9,471 nt of DNA from a bacterium. Its GTDB lineage: Bacteria > Bacteroidota > Ignavibacteria > Kapaibacteriales > UBA961. Shown here one piece after another: positions 1 to 8,258 of the stretch. The DNA lies in NCBI GenBank assembly GCA_022844575.1, contig JALHLL010000124.1, positions 420-9,890 of the forward strand, in the 5' to 3' direction. The first letter of the stretch is position 1, and each line of letters begins with the position of its first letter. The notes under the pieces are model-generated. The model worked only from the letters and a program-made list of their open reading frames with translations. It did not search any database and had not been told where the DNA came from. A program made the position numbers and the translations under genes.

Positions 1-1451
1 GGATGATCGTAACGGGTATATAAATTGTTTGCTCCATTGCCGCCCTTCACACTTAAATTTAAAAGATTTACATTATCAACTACGTCAAGGTAAATATTAC
101 CACCTGCCCCGCCGCCGCCTGAACCATCAATACTACTTTCAGTACCCACTGAACCCTCTGCGGAAATTGTATGCTTATTACTTTCTAATACTTGTGCGAT
201 TATGATAATGATACCTCCACCATTGCCTCCATGTCCAAGATCATCTTGGTTAGAATGACCTGCACCTCCTCCACCTCCCATAAAAATACGTCCTTTTGAA
301 ACAGCAAGAGGATATCCTCCGATACTTTGTGCGGTTTTATTATCACCTGAGTAATGTGTTGATACCCAGCCAACACTACCATTACCGCCACAACCATAAT
401 TCGATCCTCCCGCACCTCCTGTATTGTGATTGCCACCACCACCACCACCGTTAGCGGGTGCACCCCTTCCGTTCGTAAATGGTTCGATACCAAATTCTGC
501 AATGCCCTCTCCTTTCGGCGCCGAATATCCCGGTTTATCATTGTCAACTATATAATCCCCGACATAATAACTTGGATAATCGCCCGAACCGATTGCTTTA
601 GCACCTCTGAAACCTTTGCCATTAACGTTAATATCGGAAAGTAGCGTTGCTTTTTCACTTGCAGTAAAAACAAGTACCCCTCCTGTTTCTCCATCCCATT
701 GTTTACAAGTTAGCTCCCCACTAACTGTAACATTCTTATATTCAGGAACTCGTATGCACTGTACTTTGCCGGTCATTGTGTATTGATGTAACAGTGAACT
801 CTGGAGTTGAATAATATTATCTGATATTCCTATTATTCTCGAAAACTCATGATTACCACAATTTCCGTAATCTAGAATACTCCCATAATCTGATGAGTTA
901 CTCTCATTTATGCGTGCACCCTGCATTTGAATGATTAGTACTTTGTCTCCTACCGAAAAACCGGATGAATTCTTTACATGAATTGTCGCATTACAATCGT
1001 TTCTAATTTCTATTACCGGGGTGTAGATGTTAATAATACCGGAAACATTTTTTTGAGTACTATCAATTAGCGAGTTTTCGGGGACTTCATATGTTAAGTT
1101 TTTAGTACTTTCTTTTGAGGTATTTGAAAAAAGATTATGATTCCTTACTTCTTTTCTGCTTTCACTATCATCTGAGCTAATATTCTGGTCTGTTGTGTTA
1201 GAAAAATTCATTTGAACTTTTTTTGACATAAAGTTGTTCACAAATTCAACGTCTTCATCCTTCACCGTTAACATTAAATTATTATAAACGAACTTATTCA
1301 GTATAGAGGTTTCGTTTGGTCTAATATGCGAATTACCATATAGACGTATATATTCAGAGATTGCGCTGACAACATTCTCTTTTGAAAAAGCAAGGTATTC
1401 TGCATGGAAAAGTAAAACTGCGATAAAAATATACAACCATGAGGATGGCAT
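1..1451 (-). CDS. Large secreted glycine-rich protein, N-terminal part (3' end outside window)
   Basis: The frame is open from the ATG at 1451 to the left edge (483 complete codons, no stop), so the C-terminus is missing. An AGGAG at 1457-1461, 5 nt upstream, supports this start. Residues 5-17 (WLYIFIAVLLFHA) form a hydrophobic N-terminus suggesting export, although no Lys/Arg precedes it. Residues about 24-145 are Ser/Asn/Glu-rich and not recognised. Residues about 150-260 contain NDCNA (C153), GFSVGDKVLIIQMQGA (164-179) and YGSILDYGNCGNHEFSRI (189-206). I recognise this module from large secreted Bacteroidota proteins. A Gly-rich region follows, with GGGGGG at 335-340, MGGGGGAG at 391-398, GGNGGGIIIIIA at 408-419 and SGGGGAGGNIYL at 444-455, a pattern like bacterial Gly-rich beta-structured surface proteins. 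A T9SS sorting domain or adhesin repeats may lie beyond the edge; this is inference. The coding frame is certain; the function is unknown. Confidence 0.88.
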   Translation of the reverse strand, partial: MPSSWLYIFIAVLLFHAEYLAFSKENVVSAISEYIRLYGNSHIRPNETSILNKFVYNNLMLTVKDEDVEFVNNFMSKKVQMNFSNTTDQNISSDDSESRKEVRNHNLFSNTSKESTKNLTYEVPENSLIDSTQKNVSGIINIYTPVIEIRNDCNATIHVKNSSGFSVGDKVLIIQMQGARINESNSSDYGSILDYGNCGNHEFSRIIGISDNIIQLQSSLLHQYTMTGKVQCIRVPEYKNVTVSGELTCKQWDGETGGVLVFTASEKATLLSDINVNGKGFRGAKAIGSGDYPSYYVGDYIVDNDKPGYSAPKGEGIAEFGIEPFTNGRGAPANGGGGGGNHNTGGAGGSNYGCGGNGSVGWVSTHYSGDNKTAQSIGGYPLAVSKGRIFMGGGGGAGHSNQDDLGHGGNGGGIIIIIAQVLESNKHTISAEGSVGTESSIDGSGGGGAGGNIYLDVVDNVNLLNLSVKGGNGANNLYTRYDH

Positions 1452-1630
1452 TGGGACTCCTAGTTAAGATAAGGACAATATCTGGACTAAGCTAAATATA
1501 CGAAATAGTTACGATAACCAATATCTAAAATCGTTAACTTAACTATAATCAATAAGGAGTAACTGATTGACTGAGTTGTAGTTTCGCTTATACCACTATC
1601 ATCAGTGTACTAAAAAAACGTACATCAAGT

Positions 1631-2443
1631 TTATTTCTGAAGTACAATCATCAATAATTCACGAGTAGTAGGGAAAGAGGAAAACACTATACTTCGGAAA
1701 GGATGTAAAAGAACTGAGCGTAGCGTTAATATCCGTGAGGGAGAATAGTTAAAACACTCTGATTTTATAATCTTAAACTTACCCAGTTCAGCTAAATTTT
1801 CCAATTCATCAAGCGTGTATTCATGATGATGTCCTATGAAGGGTACATTAGAATTAAAAATATTATCTATTGGTACAAGGGGTGTTTTTCCCAACATAAA
1901 TGCAATTCTTTTTGAAAAGTAAGCAATATTAGGAACATCAATAAATAATAACCCTTCATTGTTCATCAGGGTCTTCATATTGTCTAAGAAGAATTTTAAC
2001 GAATGAGGGTAGTGTTCAAGAACTGCCATAACCGTTACAGCATCAAACGATTGTAAGTTAGGGGTTTCTTCAAAAGGATCGTAGTCATGTATGGTTATGC
2101 CCTTGGAACGAATATAATCGAAAAGAGGTGTGAATGAATCGCTATAATACTTTAGAGCTTCGGTCATACTTACCTCAAACCCTAATTCTTTAAGAGCAAC
2201 AGGGAATGCGCCCCAAAAACCACCTATATCGCAAACTGTTTTCTTATCACGCTCCACTAAATTCTCGACAACTTTCCAGTAACGTATCCATGAGGATTCA
2301 AGGTAGTCTTTTGTATTAGTTTTTTCAGGTGCCCAGCCGACATTATGTGTGGATATCTCCTTTTGGATCTCGGGTGTCCAAAAATGGAGCGACTGGTCAA
2401 CGGCTTTTGTATATATACGTTTGAATTCTTGTTTTGTGATCAT
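1631..2443 (-). CDS. Class I SAM-dependent methyltransferase (Methyltransf_23-like)
   Basis: A 270-residue protein with a Rossmann-type methyltransferase core. Motif I is VCDIGGFWGAF (70-80), the SAM-binding glycine loop. An acidic residue follows at the end of strand 2 (E95 in SMTEAL). FDAVTVMAVLEHYPH (133-147) carries the LEH signature typical of this family, and GLLFIDVPN (164-172) is the post-motif strand. GHHHEYTLDELENL (204-217) matches the usual GHxxxYT..EL segment that precedes the last helix. The N-terminal 65 residues and the C-terminal tail (about 235-270) are less recognisable. The substrate cannot be read from the sequence. The divergent flippase next door suggests a glycan or lipid-linked precursor, which is inference. 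The start at 2443 lacks a clear Shine-Dalgarno sequence (A-rich leader), as is common in Bacteroidota. It lies 179 bp upstream of the Gly-rich protein gene on the same strand, with no obvious intrinsic terminator between them. Confidence 0.88.
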   Translation of the reverse strand: MITKQEFKRIYTKAVDQSLHFWTPEIQKEISTHNVGWAPEKTNTKDYLESSWIRYWKVVENLVERDKKTVCDIGGFWGAFPVALKELGFEVSMTEALKYYSDSFTPLFDYIRSKGITIHDYDPFEETPNLQSFDAVTVMAVLEHYPHSLKFFLDNMKTLMNNEGLLFIDVPNIAYFSKRIAFMLGKTPLVPIDNIFNSNVPFIGHHHEYTLDELENLAELGKFKIIKSECFNYSPSRILTLRSVLLHPFRSIVFSSFPTTRELLMIVLQK

Positions 2444-2550
2444 TTTTTTTACTCGAATTGGAGTACGGATAGAATATTCATATGTAAATTACACAAGTAC
2501 GTGTACAACGATACTTTGTTTTTATAGTTTTTTTACCGAAATTCGTTCAA
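2444..2550. promoter_or_regulatory. Divergent intergenic region between methyltransferase and flippase genes
   Basis: This 107-bp AT-rich gap separates two divergently transcribed genes, so it should hold promoters for both. A perfect inverted repeat, TACAC (2490-2494) and GTGTA (2501-2505) around a 6-nt centre, could be an operator. TACTTTG at 2512-2518 resembles the Bacteroidota TAnnTTTG -7 element but is one base short. Only the geometry is certain; the sites themselves are weak. Confidence 0.3.
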
Positions 2551-3885
2551 ATGCTGCAAGTCTTACAGAGATTGACCTCTTTACTTAAGAATCTTAATTT
2601 TACAAAACTAAGTAACTTAATCTCATCTCGCGAATCGAGAAGGGCCATCATCTTATATAGCTCACAGATTCTCAGTATCGTTTTGGCTTTCTTATCTCAA
2701 AAAATCAATACCAATTTTTTAACCAAAGACGAGTTTGGTGCTGTGACATGGTGTACGCATGTACTCATCCTTTTACATCCTTTGTTTGAGTTCGGCTTCT
2801 TTCTTTCCGGTGCAAAATTGTTATCGGGTATTACTGAAAGATACGAAGTACGTAGGATGTACGGATTGCTTATTGTTGTAATGTCAATCATCGCAATGAT
2901 GTTCTCTGTTTTCCTTAGTGCTCTTACTTTTTTCTTCCCTGAACTTCTTAGTAATGAGCTTGTGTACAAAGGGATGTTAATTAGTTCAACTTTCGCTTGG
3001 GCATATGTACTTCAGTTCTTTTTACAGACTGTTCTGCAAGGTTCGGGTGACGTGTATTATCTCTCTGTATATACAATAGCCTCGAGACTTATGACAGTCG
3101 TATTACTTTCGGTATGGATATGTTTACTTAAGTTAAATGTGCAAGTCTCGCTGCTTCTAAACCTTGGGGCAATGGGGTTTACCGGATTGTTTATTCTCGT
3201 GAGGTTAAAACCTATTTTAACAAACCCATTTGATTTATACCCGATACTTAAACAAGAGAATAAGGAATATGGTTGGCAGATATATATAGGTAAATTAGTT
3301 TCTGTACCTGCTTTTCAATTGGCACCGGTTATGATACCTTACTTCTCATCTATATCGGCATCAGCAATTTATGGTGTTGCGAGTAACCTTGTTGTGCCTA
3401 TGGTGCAAGCAACACAATCGATTTCTCAAAGCATGTTTAAGAATTTTTCGCAGCAACGCAAGCTGAAAGACCGTTTGGTAATAGTGAATCTTCTTACCCT
3501 TTTAATAATTGGCTCGGTTGTATATATAGGCGCACCTTTTCTTATAAATCTATCATCAAATGAAACATTCCAACAAGCTCTTCCTTATATGTTTCCACTT
3601 GTGGTAGGCGGCTTTTTTCAAGGGCTATGGCAACCGTTTCACCAGTTCTCATTAGCAAGAGGAAAAGGTGAATGGATGAAGCAGCAGCTTATATGGGGAG
3701 CTTTTATTGACTTCTTTTCTTCAATCATTTTGGTTCCGATATGGGGACTTGAAGGTGCGTGTTGGCAATTTTGTATCAGCCGTTTTTTACGATTCTTCTT
3801 GTCCCTGCATAATTATAGTAAAACAGTCAAATATGTTGCGGCGATGGAGTCTTCTAAGGTAATAACACAAATTGCAAGCCATTGA
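2551..3885 (+). CDS. Wzx-like oligosaccharide flippase (MOP superfamily membrane protein)
   Basis: A 444-residue, highly hydrophobic protein with about 12 predicted membrane segments (roughly 31-50, 67-90, 104-128, 142-160, 172-193, 198-218, 243-263, 268-285, 307-335, 343-360, 377-398 and 403-419). Length and topology fit the polysaccharide synthase/Wzx branch of the MOP flippases, which move undecaprenyl-linked glycans across the inner membrane. The N-terminal pattern fits that family: TM1, then KINTNFLTKDEFGAVTW (51-67), like the 'L..eeyG.....' loop after TM1. A late WG.LEGAC motif (398-404) also matches the family. ATG 2551 is the first in-frame ATG after a stop at 2485-2487; there is no Shine-Dalgarno sequence. 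No glycosyltransferase or polymerase is visible beside it, which is unusual for a Wzx gene. Its last 32 bp overlap the convergent T9SS-protein gene. It could alternatively serve teichuronic, lipid or exopolysaccharide export; the substrate is unknown. Confidence 0.85.
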   Translation: MLQVLQRLTSLLKNLNFTKLSNLISSRESRRAIILYSSQILSIVLAFLSQKINTNFLTKDEFGAVTWCTHVLILLHPLFEFGFFLSGAKLLSGITERYEVRRMYGLLIVVMSIIAMMFSVFLSALTFFFPELLSNELVYKGMLISSTFAWAYVLQFFLQTVLQGSGDVYYLSVYTIASRLMTVVLLSVWICLLKLNVQVSLLLNLGAMGFTGLFILVRLKPILTNPFDLYPILKQENKEYGWQIYIGKLVSVPAFQLAPVMIPYFSSISASAIYGVASNLVVPMVQATQSISQSMFKNFSQQRKLKDRLVIVNLLTLLIIGSVVYIGAPFLINLSSNETFQQALPYMFPLVVGGFFQGLWQPFHQFSLARGKGEWMKQQLIWGAFIDFFSSIILVPIWGLEGACWQFCISRFLRFFLSLHNYSKTVKYVAAMESSKVITQIASH

Positions 3886-6800
3886 TAAAGTACATTCCCG
3901 GCGGAACATGTTGAAGATTTATTTGAATAAATGAGGCACCTGCCGAGCAATATACTCTTCCGACAGAATCGCCATATATATTGCGTATATCAAACTGCTG
4001 ATCCTGTGTTAATTCCATCGGAAAAACTAAGGTGAATTGACCTTTATTCGGATTGGGATAGATGAAACTTGAAAGACCGGGTACGGTTTCTCGTACCGAT
4101 GTATTTGGATTTGCTCCAGTTCTGAATGACCATATCTCCGACCAAGGACTTGTACCAACCGCATTTTTCGATTTTACTCGCCAGTAATATTGTGTTTCGG
4201 GCTGTAATTGCTTTAATGCAACGGAAACAACAGTAAGTATTGAATCCTCATGAATAATATTAATCATGCTTTTATCCAATGCTACCTGCAAGTGAAAATA
4301 GGCAACATTTGGTGTATTTCTCCAAGTCATTGTTGGGGTAAGATTAACACCTGTTACTCCATCACCCGGACTGTCCAAGCGTGGGGCAGCAAGTATGGTT
4401 GTAAAGATATAGGGGCTGCTCCAATCGCTTGAGCCATTTGGTAAAACCCATCTCACTCGCCAATAGTATCCTGCACCGTTAATGGGGAGTAAAGTAGTGT
4501 ATGTAGTATCAGTCAAATCCTTTATCTCAGCCAAAATCGTTGCAAAGTTTATAGAACGAGATATTTGAAGATCGAATTTCAGTCCTTTTATAGGCACTGA
4601 CCACTTCATGGTAACAGTTAAAGGTAAGTTAACTGATTGATTCATCGGCTCTACCAATTTCGGTGGGGTAAGTACTCGCTCGAATTTTCTATAGGATGAC
4701 CAACCGCTTGTTCCTATTGTGCTTACGGCACGAACCCTCCAGAAGTACAGAGTATTGGGTATCATACTAAAGCGATATTTCGCTTGATTGAGAGCATTAT
4801 CGAATACTATGGCATTTGTTATAAAGTTTGAGTCTGTAGCAATTTGCAAACGATATTGCTCAGCACCTGTAATCTGAGTCCATGATAAGGTTGTATCTGT
4901 CTGGAACGTTTTTATACCATCATTCGGAAGCACAAGTTGTGGGGTAATAAGTATATCTAAACCGGTCGTAAAATCGAAATATTCGCTCCATTGACCAAAA
5001 CCGCGAATATTCCTGCCTCTTACTCTCCAATAGTATCGTGTTTTTGGTTCAAGTCCGCTTAAGGTGTAACTTGTATCAGTCAGTGATTCTTCATTAACTA
5101 CAAAATTTGTAAACTTGCTATCCTTTGACATTTGAAGTAAATAAGAACGTGCCTTTTTGTCATTCTTCCATGTTAGTTTGGTTACACGGGGTACATCGAA
5201 AGCCGTATTTAATGGTGTAAGCAGGGTAGGGCGATCGGGAGTCGCATCATATACTTCAAATGATGCATATGCTGTTCTGTCAATCCTGCCTCCACTCACA
5301 TCAATTATCACTCGTGCTTCGGCACGATAGGTTCCGTTTTGTGTTGCAGTAAATGTTCCTTGATATTCACCAACACTTATTTTCTTTAATTGTACATTGT
5401 TTATAATCTTTCCTGTAGCATCAGAGATATTTACTGCAACACTCGGTTCACTAAAAGACTTCTTAAATACCTTAACCGATACGGGAACTTTATCGTTGAT
5501 TTTAAAAATCGAATCAGATACGTTTAATGATATTGTAGCTTCAGATAAATAACTTAATGTAAACCACGAACGAACAGCGGAAGTATCGTAGATAGCACCC
5601 CAATTACCTTGTTTTGGTTTTGCAATAAAGTAATAGGCAACCTTATCATTTGGAAATTCACGAAAGCCAAAGCGCTCATAAGGTTTATAACCATCAGGTT
5701 GTATTGTGGTTGGTGTAAGCACCGTTCCATCCGGTGTTTTTAATTTAAATCCGTGCTTAGAAAAATTTTCAGGTAAAATATTATCTTTTGCAGTTAAAAT
5801 TATAAGTACAGTATCCATAAATGGATCAATAACAAAAGGGACTGTGTCTATACGCGAAAAACCCGAGAGAATTCTTCTTTCCGTACTTGTAAAAATGGGC
5901 TGATTCTGTCTATTATTTCTTGCATTTACCCAACGTGTTGTTATCGGGTCATCACCTTGTACAGAATAAAAATTTGTGCGTCCGCCCCCGAAACCTGCTG
6001 GCGATACATTGGTAAGTACAGGAATTGCTTTTACTAACGGAATTAATCTTGTTTCTTTTGGTTCGGGTAATACCGTTACATAGTCGGCAAGCCGAAGAGT
6101 ATAATTACCATTCGGAATATTAGCTCCCAAATGCGGTGTTATTGATGAAAATCGGCTTGTATAATTAAAAGTTCCTGCTAATTTTTGTAAATATAATGTA
6201 TTCTCTTTCGGGGCTTTATCGTCCCCGATTGCCGTTATTGTGGAATTATTAATAATTAAATTACATCGAGAGGCATCATAATCAGGTATGTAAAACCATA
6301 CTTTGGATAGATTCTTATTAAGAACTCGATTGTCAGGCTTCAAAATATTATTTTTTCCTGCCCAAATACCATCCGTTAGAGTTGTTACATATGGTGGAAT
6401 ATTATCTGTCGAGAAGTTAGCACTAAAAAAAGTTCCGAGAATTTCAGCCGTACGTTCAAAATATGTTCGCGAGCCTGTCGCGGCATTATGCGATACATTG
6501 ATTGTAATAAGAGGAGCATTAAAGTTTAGTAATGATGCTGAAGCTACAGATGTAAAACCATCGGATGCCTCCGGTATTTCTTCATGCGGAATATCATAGA
6601 TAATAGATTGAGTTCCTGCGATGGCAAGATATGATTGGGTCGGATTATTACCCGCATAAAGGGGCATTAAACCGTTCGTATTTAGTCTTCGTAAAAAATC
6701 ACTTCCCGTTTGGCATTGTGCAATAACGGGAGATTGTGTATCGAAAGAACGAATAAAAGGGCTTATCGTAGCATCGAAGGCATTACTTGTAAGTAGACGA

Positions 6801-7936
6801 TTTGCCATAAATGATCCGAAATGAGGTGTACCTATTGTCGCTATTTTATTGATGGTACCTTTATAAGCAGTATCTGTTACAGCATATCGGGCTATAAGTC
6901 CGGCTGTTCCATGTGCTCCGATATTAATCCTTTTACCGGAATACCATTTATTGGAAAGAGTATCAATCATGCGCCTAAGTATAACAGCATTTGTATCAAT
7001 CCTGCCATCGAATGGATAAAGCATTTGCCAGCCGTCAACGCTTGCGGATCGTAATGAATCTGAAATAAGAGAAAAGTTTCCACCGCCGGCGCCCCGAAGC
7101 AATAATGCTGGGGTATTAAGCGGGTTAATAAATCTATCCAAACCGGCCGGTGGGATAAGCGCAGATACAGGCATTTCAGTTCGATCTGAATAATAATCCC
7201 ATCCGGGAAAATACTGCCTGTCTGATTTCAGATCTGGGTGAAAATATACATAAATATCAACCCTTTTTGATTTATCGAATCCCGATGAAAAACGATAGGT
7301 GTATTCTATATGTCCGTATATTTTATTACTTTCTTTTGCAAGGAAATCAATTCTTAGGATTGTTATATCACCCAAAAGCAGGTATGGATAGTCTTCCTCC
7401 GTAAAGTCTATTGTACCGCTGTCAATAGGTTTCAGAACCGAATTGAAATAATTATTTGACCAATGAGCGCGTGGACTGATAACCGCATAATGTATGCTAT
7501 CAGGTACATTAACAAAGTGTAATCGTATTCCTTGTTCACCCTTAAAACCTGTTTTAAAACTTCTTACTTGAGACCAAGCACCATTACCACAACTATTCAC
7601 CGCACGAACACGCCAGAAATAAGTTTCTTTTCCTACAAGAGGATGAAGTTGATAGCGATTACAGTCACGACAAAGCCAATCAGCATAGAGTTCAAGTTTA
7701 TCATCAAATGTTACCGTATCGGATAGTATCGAATCACGTCGAACTTCAAGCTCATACTTCATTGCCCAGCCTGTCGGCTCCCATTTTAACAATTCCTCTC
7801 TTGATGTAAAATCAATTGTTTCGTCGGCTGGGGAAACAAGGTAAGTGGTATCCGGAATGGGCATATCATCACATGGCTGTGAGTAAGCCATGTGAGTCAT
7901 AGTGAGAACTAGTAATATTATATGTATATACTTCAT
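3854..7936 (-). CDS. Secreted multidomain FnIII protein with degenerate lipase-like domain and T9SS sorting domain
   Basis: 1360 residues counted from ATG 7936, chosen because MKYIHIILLVLTMTHMAYS is a good Sec signal peptide with probable cleavage before QPCDD. An in-frame ATG at 7993 would only add a Cys-rich 19-residue stub. FnIII 1 lies at about 31-131 (TYFWRVRAVNSCGNGAW). A lipase-like alpha/beta-hydrolase domain follows at about 270-510. It has PALLLRGAGGG in place of the usual PxLLxHGxGG, an elbow reading INIGAHGTAGLIARY (337-351) in place of GHSMGGLxARY, TPHFGS (370-375), SDGFTSVASA (458-467) and VSHNAATGS (481-489). The expected Asp and His are present, but the nucleophile Ser is Gly343. 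A region of unclear beta-rich structure spans 515-895. Four FnIII domains at about 901-993, 997-1088, 1090-1181 and 1182-1275 each carry a [YF][YF]WRV[RK] strand. Residues 1289-1360 (FIYPNPNKGQF ... PPGMYFINGLQF) form a T9SS type A sorting domain. The protein is probably secreted or surface-anchored; binding rather than hydrolysis is my inference. Confidence 0.9.
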   Translation of the reverse strand: MKYIHIILLVLTMTHMAYSQPCDDMPIPDTTYLVSPADETIDFTSREELLKWEPTGWAMKYELEVRRDSILSDTVTFDDKLELYADWLCRDCNRYQLHPLVGKETYFWRVRAVNSCGNGAWSQVRSFKTGFKGEQGIRLHFVNVPDSIHYAVISPRAHWSNNYFNSVLKPIDSGTIDFTEEDYPYLLLGDITILRIDFLAKESNKIYGHIEYTYRFSSGFDKSKRVDIYVYFHPDLKSDRQYFPGWDYYSDRTEMPVSALIPPAGLDRFINPLNTPALLLRGAGGGNFSLISDSLRSASVDGWQMLYPFDGRIDTNAVILRRMIDTLSNKWYSGKRINIGAHGTAGLIARYAVTDTAYKGTINKIATIGTPHFGSFMANRLLTSNAFDATISPFIRSFDTQSPVIAQCQTGSDFLRRLNTNGLMPLYAGNNPTQSYLAIAGTQSIIYDIPHEEIPEASDGFTSVASASLLNFNAPLITINVSHNAATGSRTYFERTAEILGTFFSANFSTDNIPPYVTTLTDGIWAGKNNILKPDNRVLNKNLSKVWFYIPDYDASRCNLIINNSTITAIGDDKAPKENTLYLQKLAGTFNYTSRFSSITPHLGANIPNGNYTLRLADYVTVLPEPKETRLIPLVKAIPVLTNVSPAGFGGGRTNFYSVQGDDPITTRWVNARNNRQNQPIFTSTERRILSGFSRIDTVPFVIDPFMDTVLIILTAKDNILPENFSKHGFKLKTPDGTVLTPTTIQPDGYKPYERFGFREFPNDKVAYYFIAKPKQGNWGAIYDTSAVRSWFTLSYLSEATISLNVSDSIFKINDKVPVSVKVFKKSFSEPSVAVNISDATGKIINNVQLKKISVGEYQGTFTATQNGTYRAEARVIIDVSGGRIDRTAYASFEVYDATPDRPTLLTPLNTAFDVPRVTKLTWKNDKKARSYLLQMSKDSKFTNFVVNEESLTDTSYTLSGLEPKTRYYWRVRGRNIRGFGQWSEYFDFTTGLDILITPQLVLPNDGIKTFQTDTTLSWTQITGAEQYRLQIATDSNFITNAIVFDNALNQAKYRFSMIPNTLYFWRVRAVSTIGTSGWSSYRKFERVLTPPKLVEPMNQSVNLPLTVTMKWSVPIKGLKFDLQISRSINFATILAEIKDLTDTTYTTLLPINGAGYYWRVRWVLPNGSSDWSSPYIFTTILAAPRLDSPGDGVTGVNLTPTMTWRNTPNVAYFHLQVALDKSMINIIHEDSILTVVSVALKQLQPETQYYWRVKSKNAVGTSPWSEIWSFRTGANPNTSVRETVPGLSSFIYPNPNKGQFTLVFPMELTQDQQFDIRNIYGDSVGRVYCSAGASFIQINLQHVPPGMYFINGLQFVLLP

Positions 7937-8145
7937 GTTATATCCGCTCGGTGAAAAAGCACAACAAAGGGTGCAACAACAATGCCATGCCATAATGAGA
8001 ATAACGTCAAATACAATGAGAATATTGTAAGGTAAACCGAATCATGTACTTAGAAGCATATACGAAAACGTTTACTTTTGGTCAGTTTTAGATATGTGGT
8101 TAATATTCTGCAGGCCGTCGCTTTTTATGGTCTTTTGCAAACAAA

Positions 8146-8176
8146 CAAAGGTATTAGTGTAATTGTGATATACAAA
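8146..8176 (-). promoter_or_regulatory. Bacteroidota-type promoter (TTTG / TAnnTTTG) for the T9SS protein gene
   Basis: Read on the minus strand, TTTG (8173-8176) is followed after 19 nt by TACCTTTG (8146-8153). This exactly matches the Bacteroidota sigma-ABfr consensus of -33 TTG and -7 TAnnTTTG with a spacing of about 19-21. It points toward the secreted FnIII protein gene and would give a leader of roughly 200 nt before ATG 7936. The consensus is established knowledge; use of this site is inference. Confidence 0.42.
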
Positions 8177-8258
8177 ATCGTATAAGAGTTTGATAAAGAT
8201 GTCAGGTTATATACTTTAGAAAGTTAACTTAGTCAAGCTAAACTACTCTAGAGGAAAA

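Noticed and set aside
200..547. Minus-strand ORF of 115 codons, Val-rich
   Set aside because: It is a shifted frame of the Gly-rich gene, in which GGT/GGN codons are read as Val and similar residues; the real frame is open from 1451 to the window edge.
1594..1624. Intrinsic terminator between the methyltransferase and Gly-rich genes
   Set aside because: CACT/AGTG (1594-1607) and TGTAC/GTACA (1606-1624) are short stems. Read on the minus strand, the T-run lies in the loop of the second stem and ahead of the first, so neither makes a stem followed by a T-run.
2697..2969. Minus-strand 90-codon ORF opposite the flippase
   Set aside because: Antisense shadow of the membrane protein gene, with no recognisable motif.
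6899..6919. Active lipase annotation for the large protein
   Set aside because: The fold motifs suggest a lipase, but the elbow has Gly in place of Ser and no alternative GxSxG is present, so activity cannot be claimed.
4250..7726. Several plus-strand ORFs of 60-98 codons opposite the large secreted protein
   Set aside because: They lie wholly inside a long convincing coding frame on the other strand, show no domains and have unlikely composition.
7937..7993. Upstream ATG at 7993 as start of the large secreted protein
   Set aside because: It would add a Cys-rich 19-residue stub before a complete signal peptide beginning at 7936.
8073..8080. Plus-strand TACTTTTG as a promoter for the lipoprotein operon
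   Set aside because: It matches TAnnTTTG, but there is no -33 TTG at the right distance and the gene is over 430 bp away.
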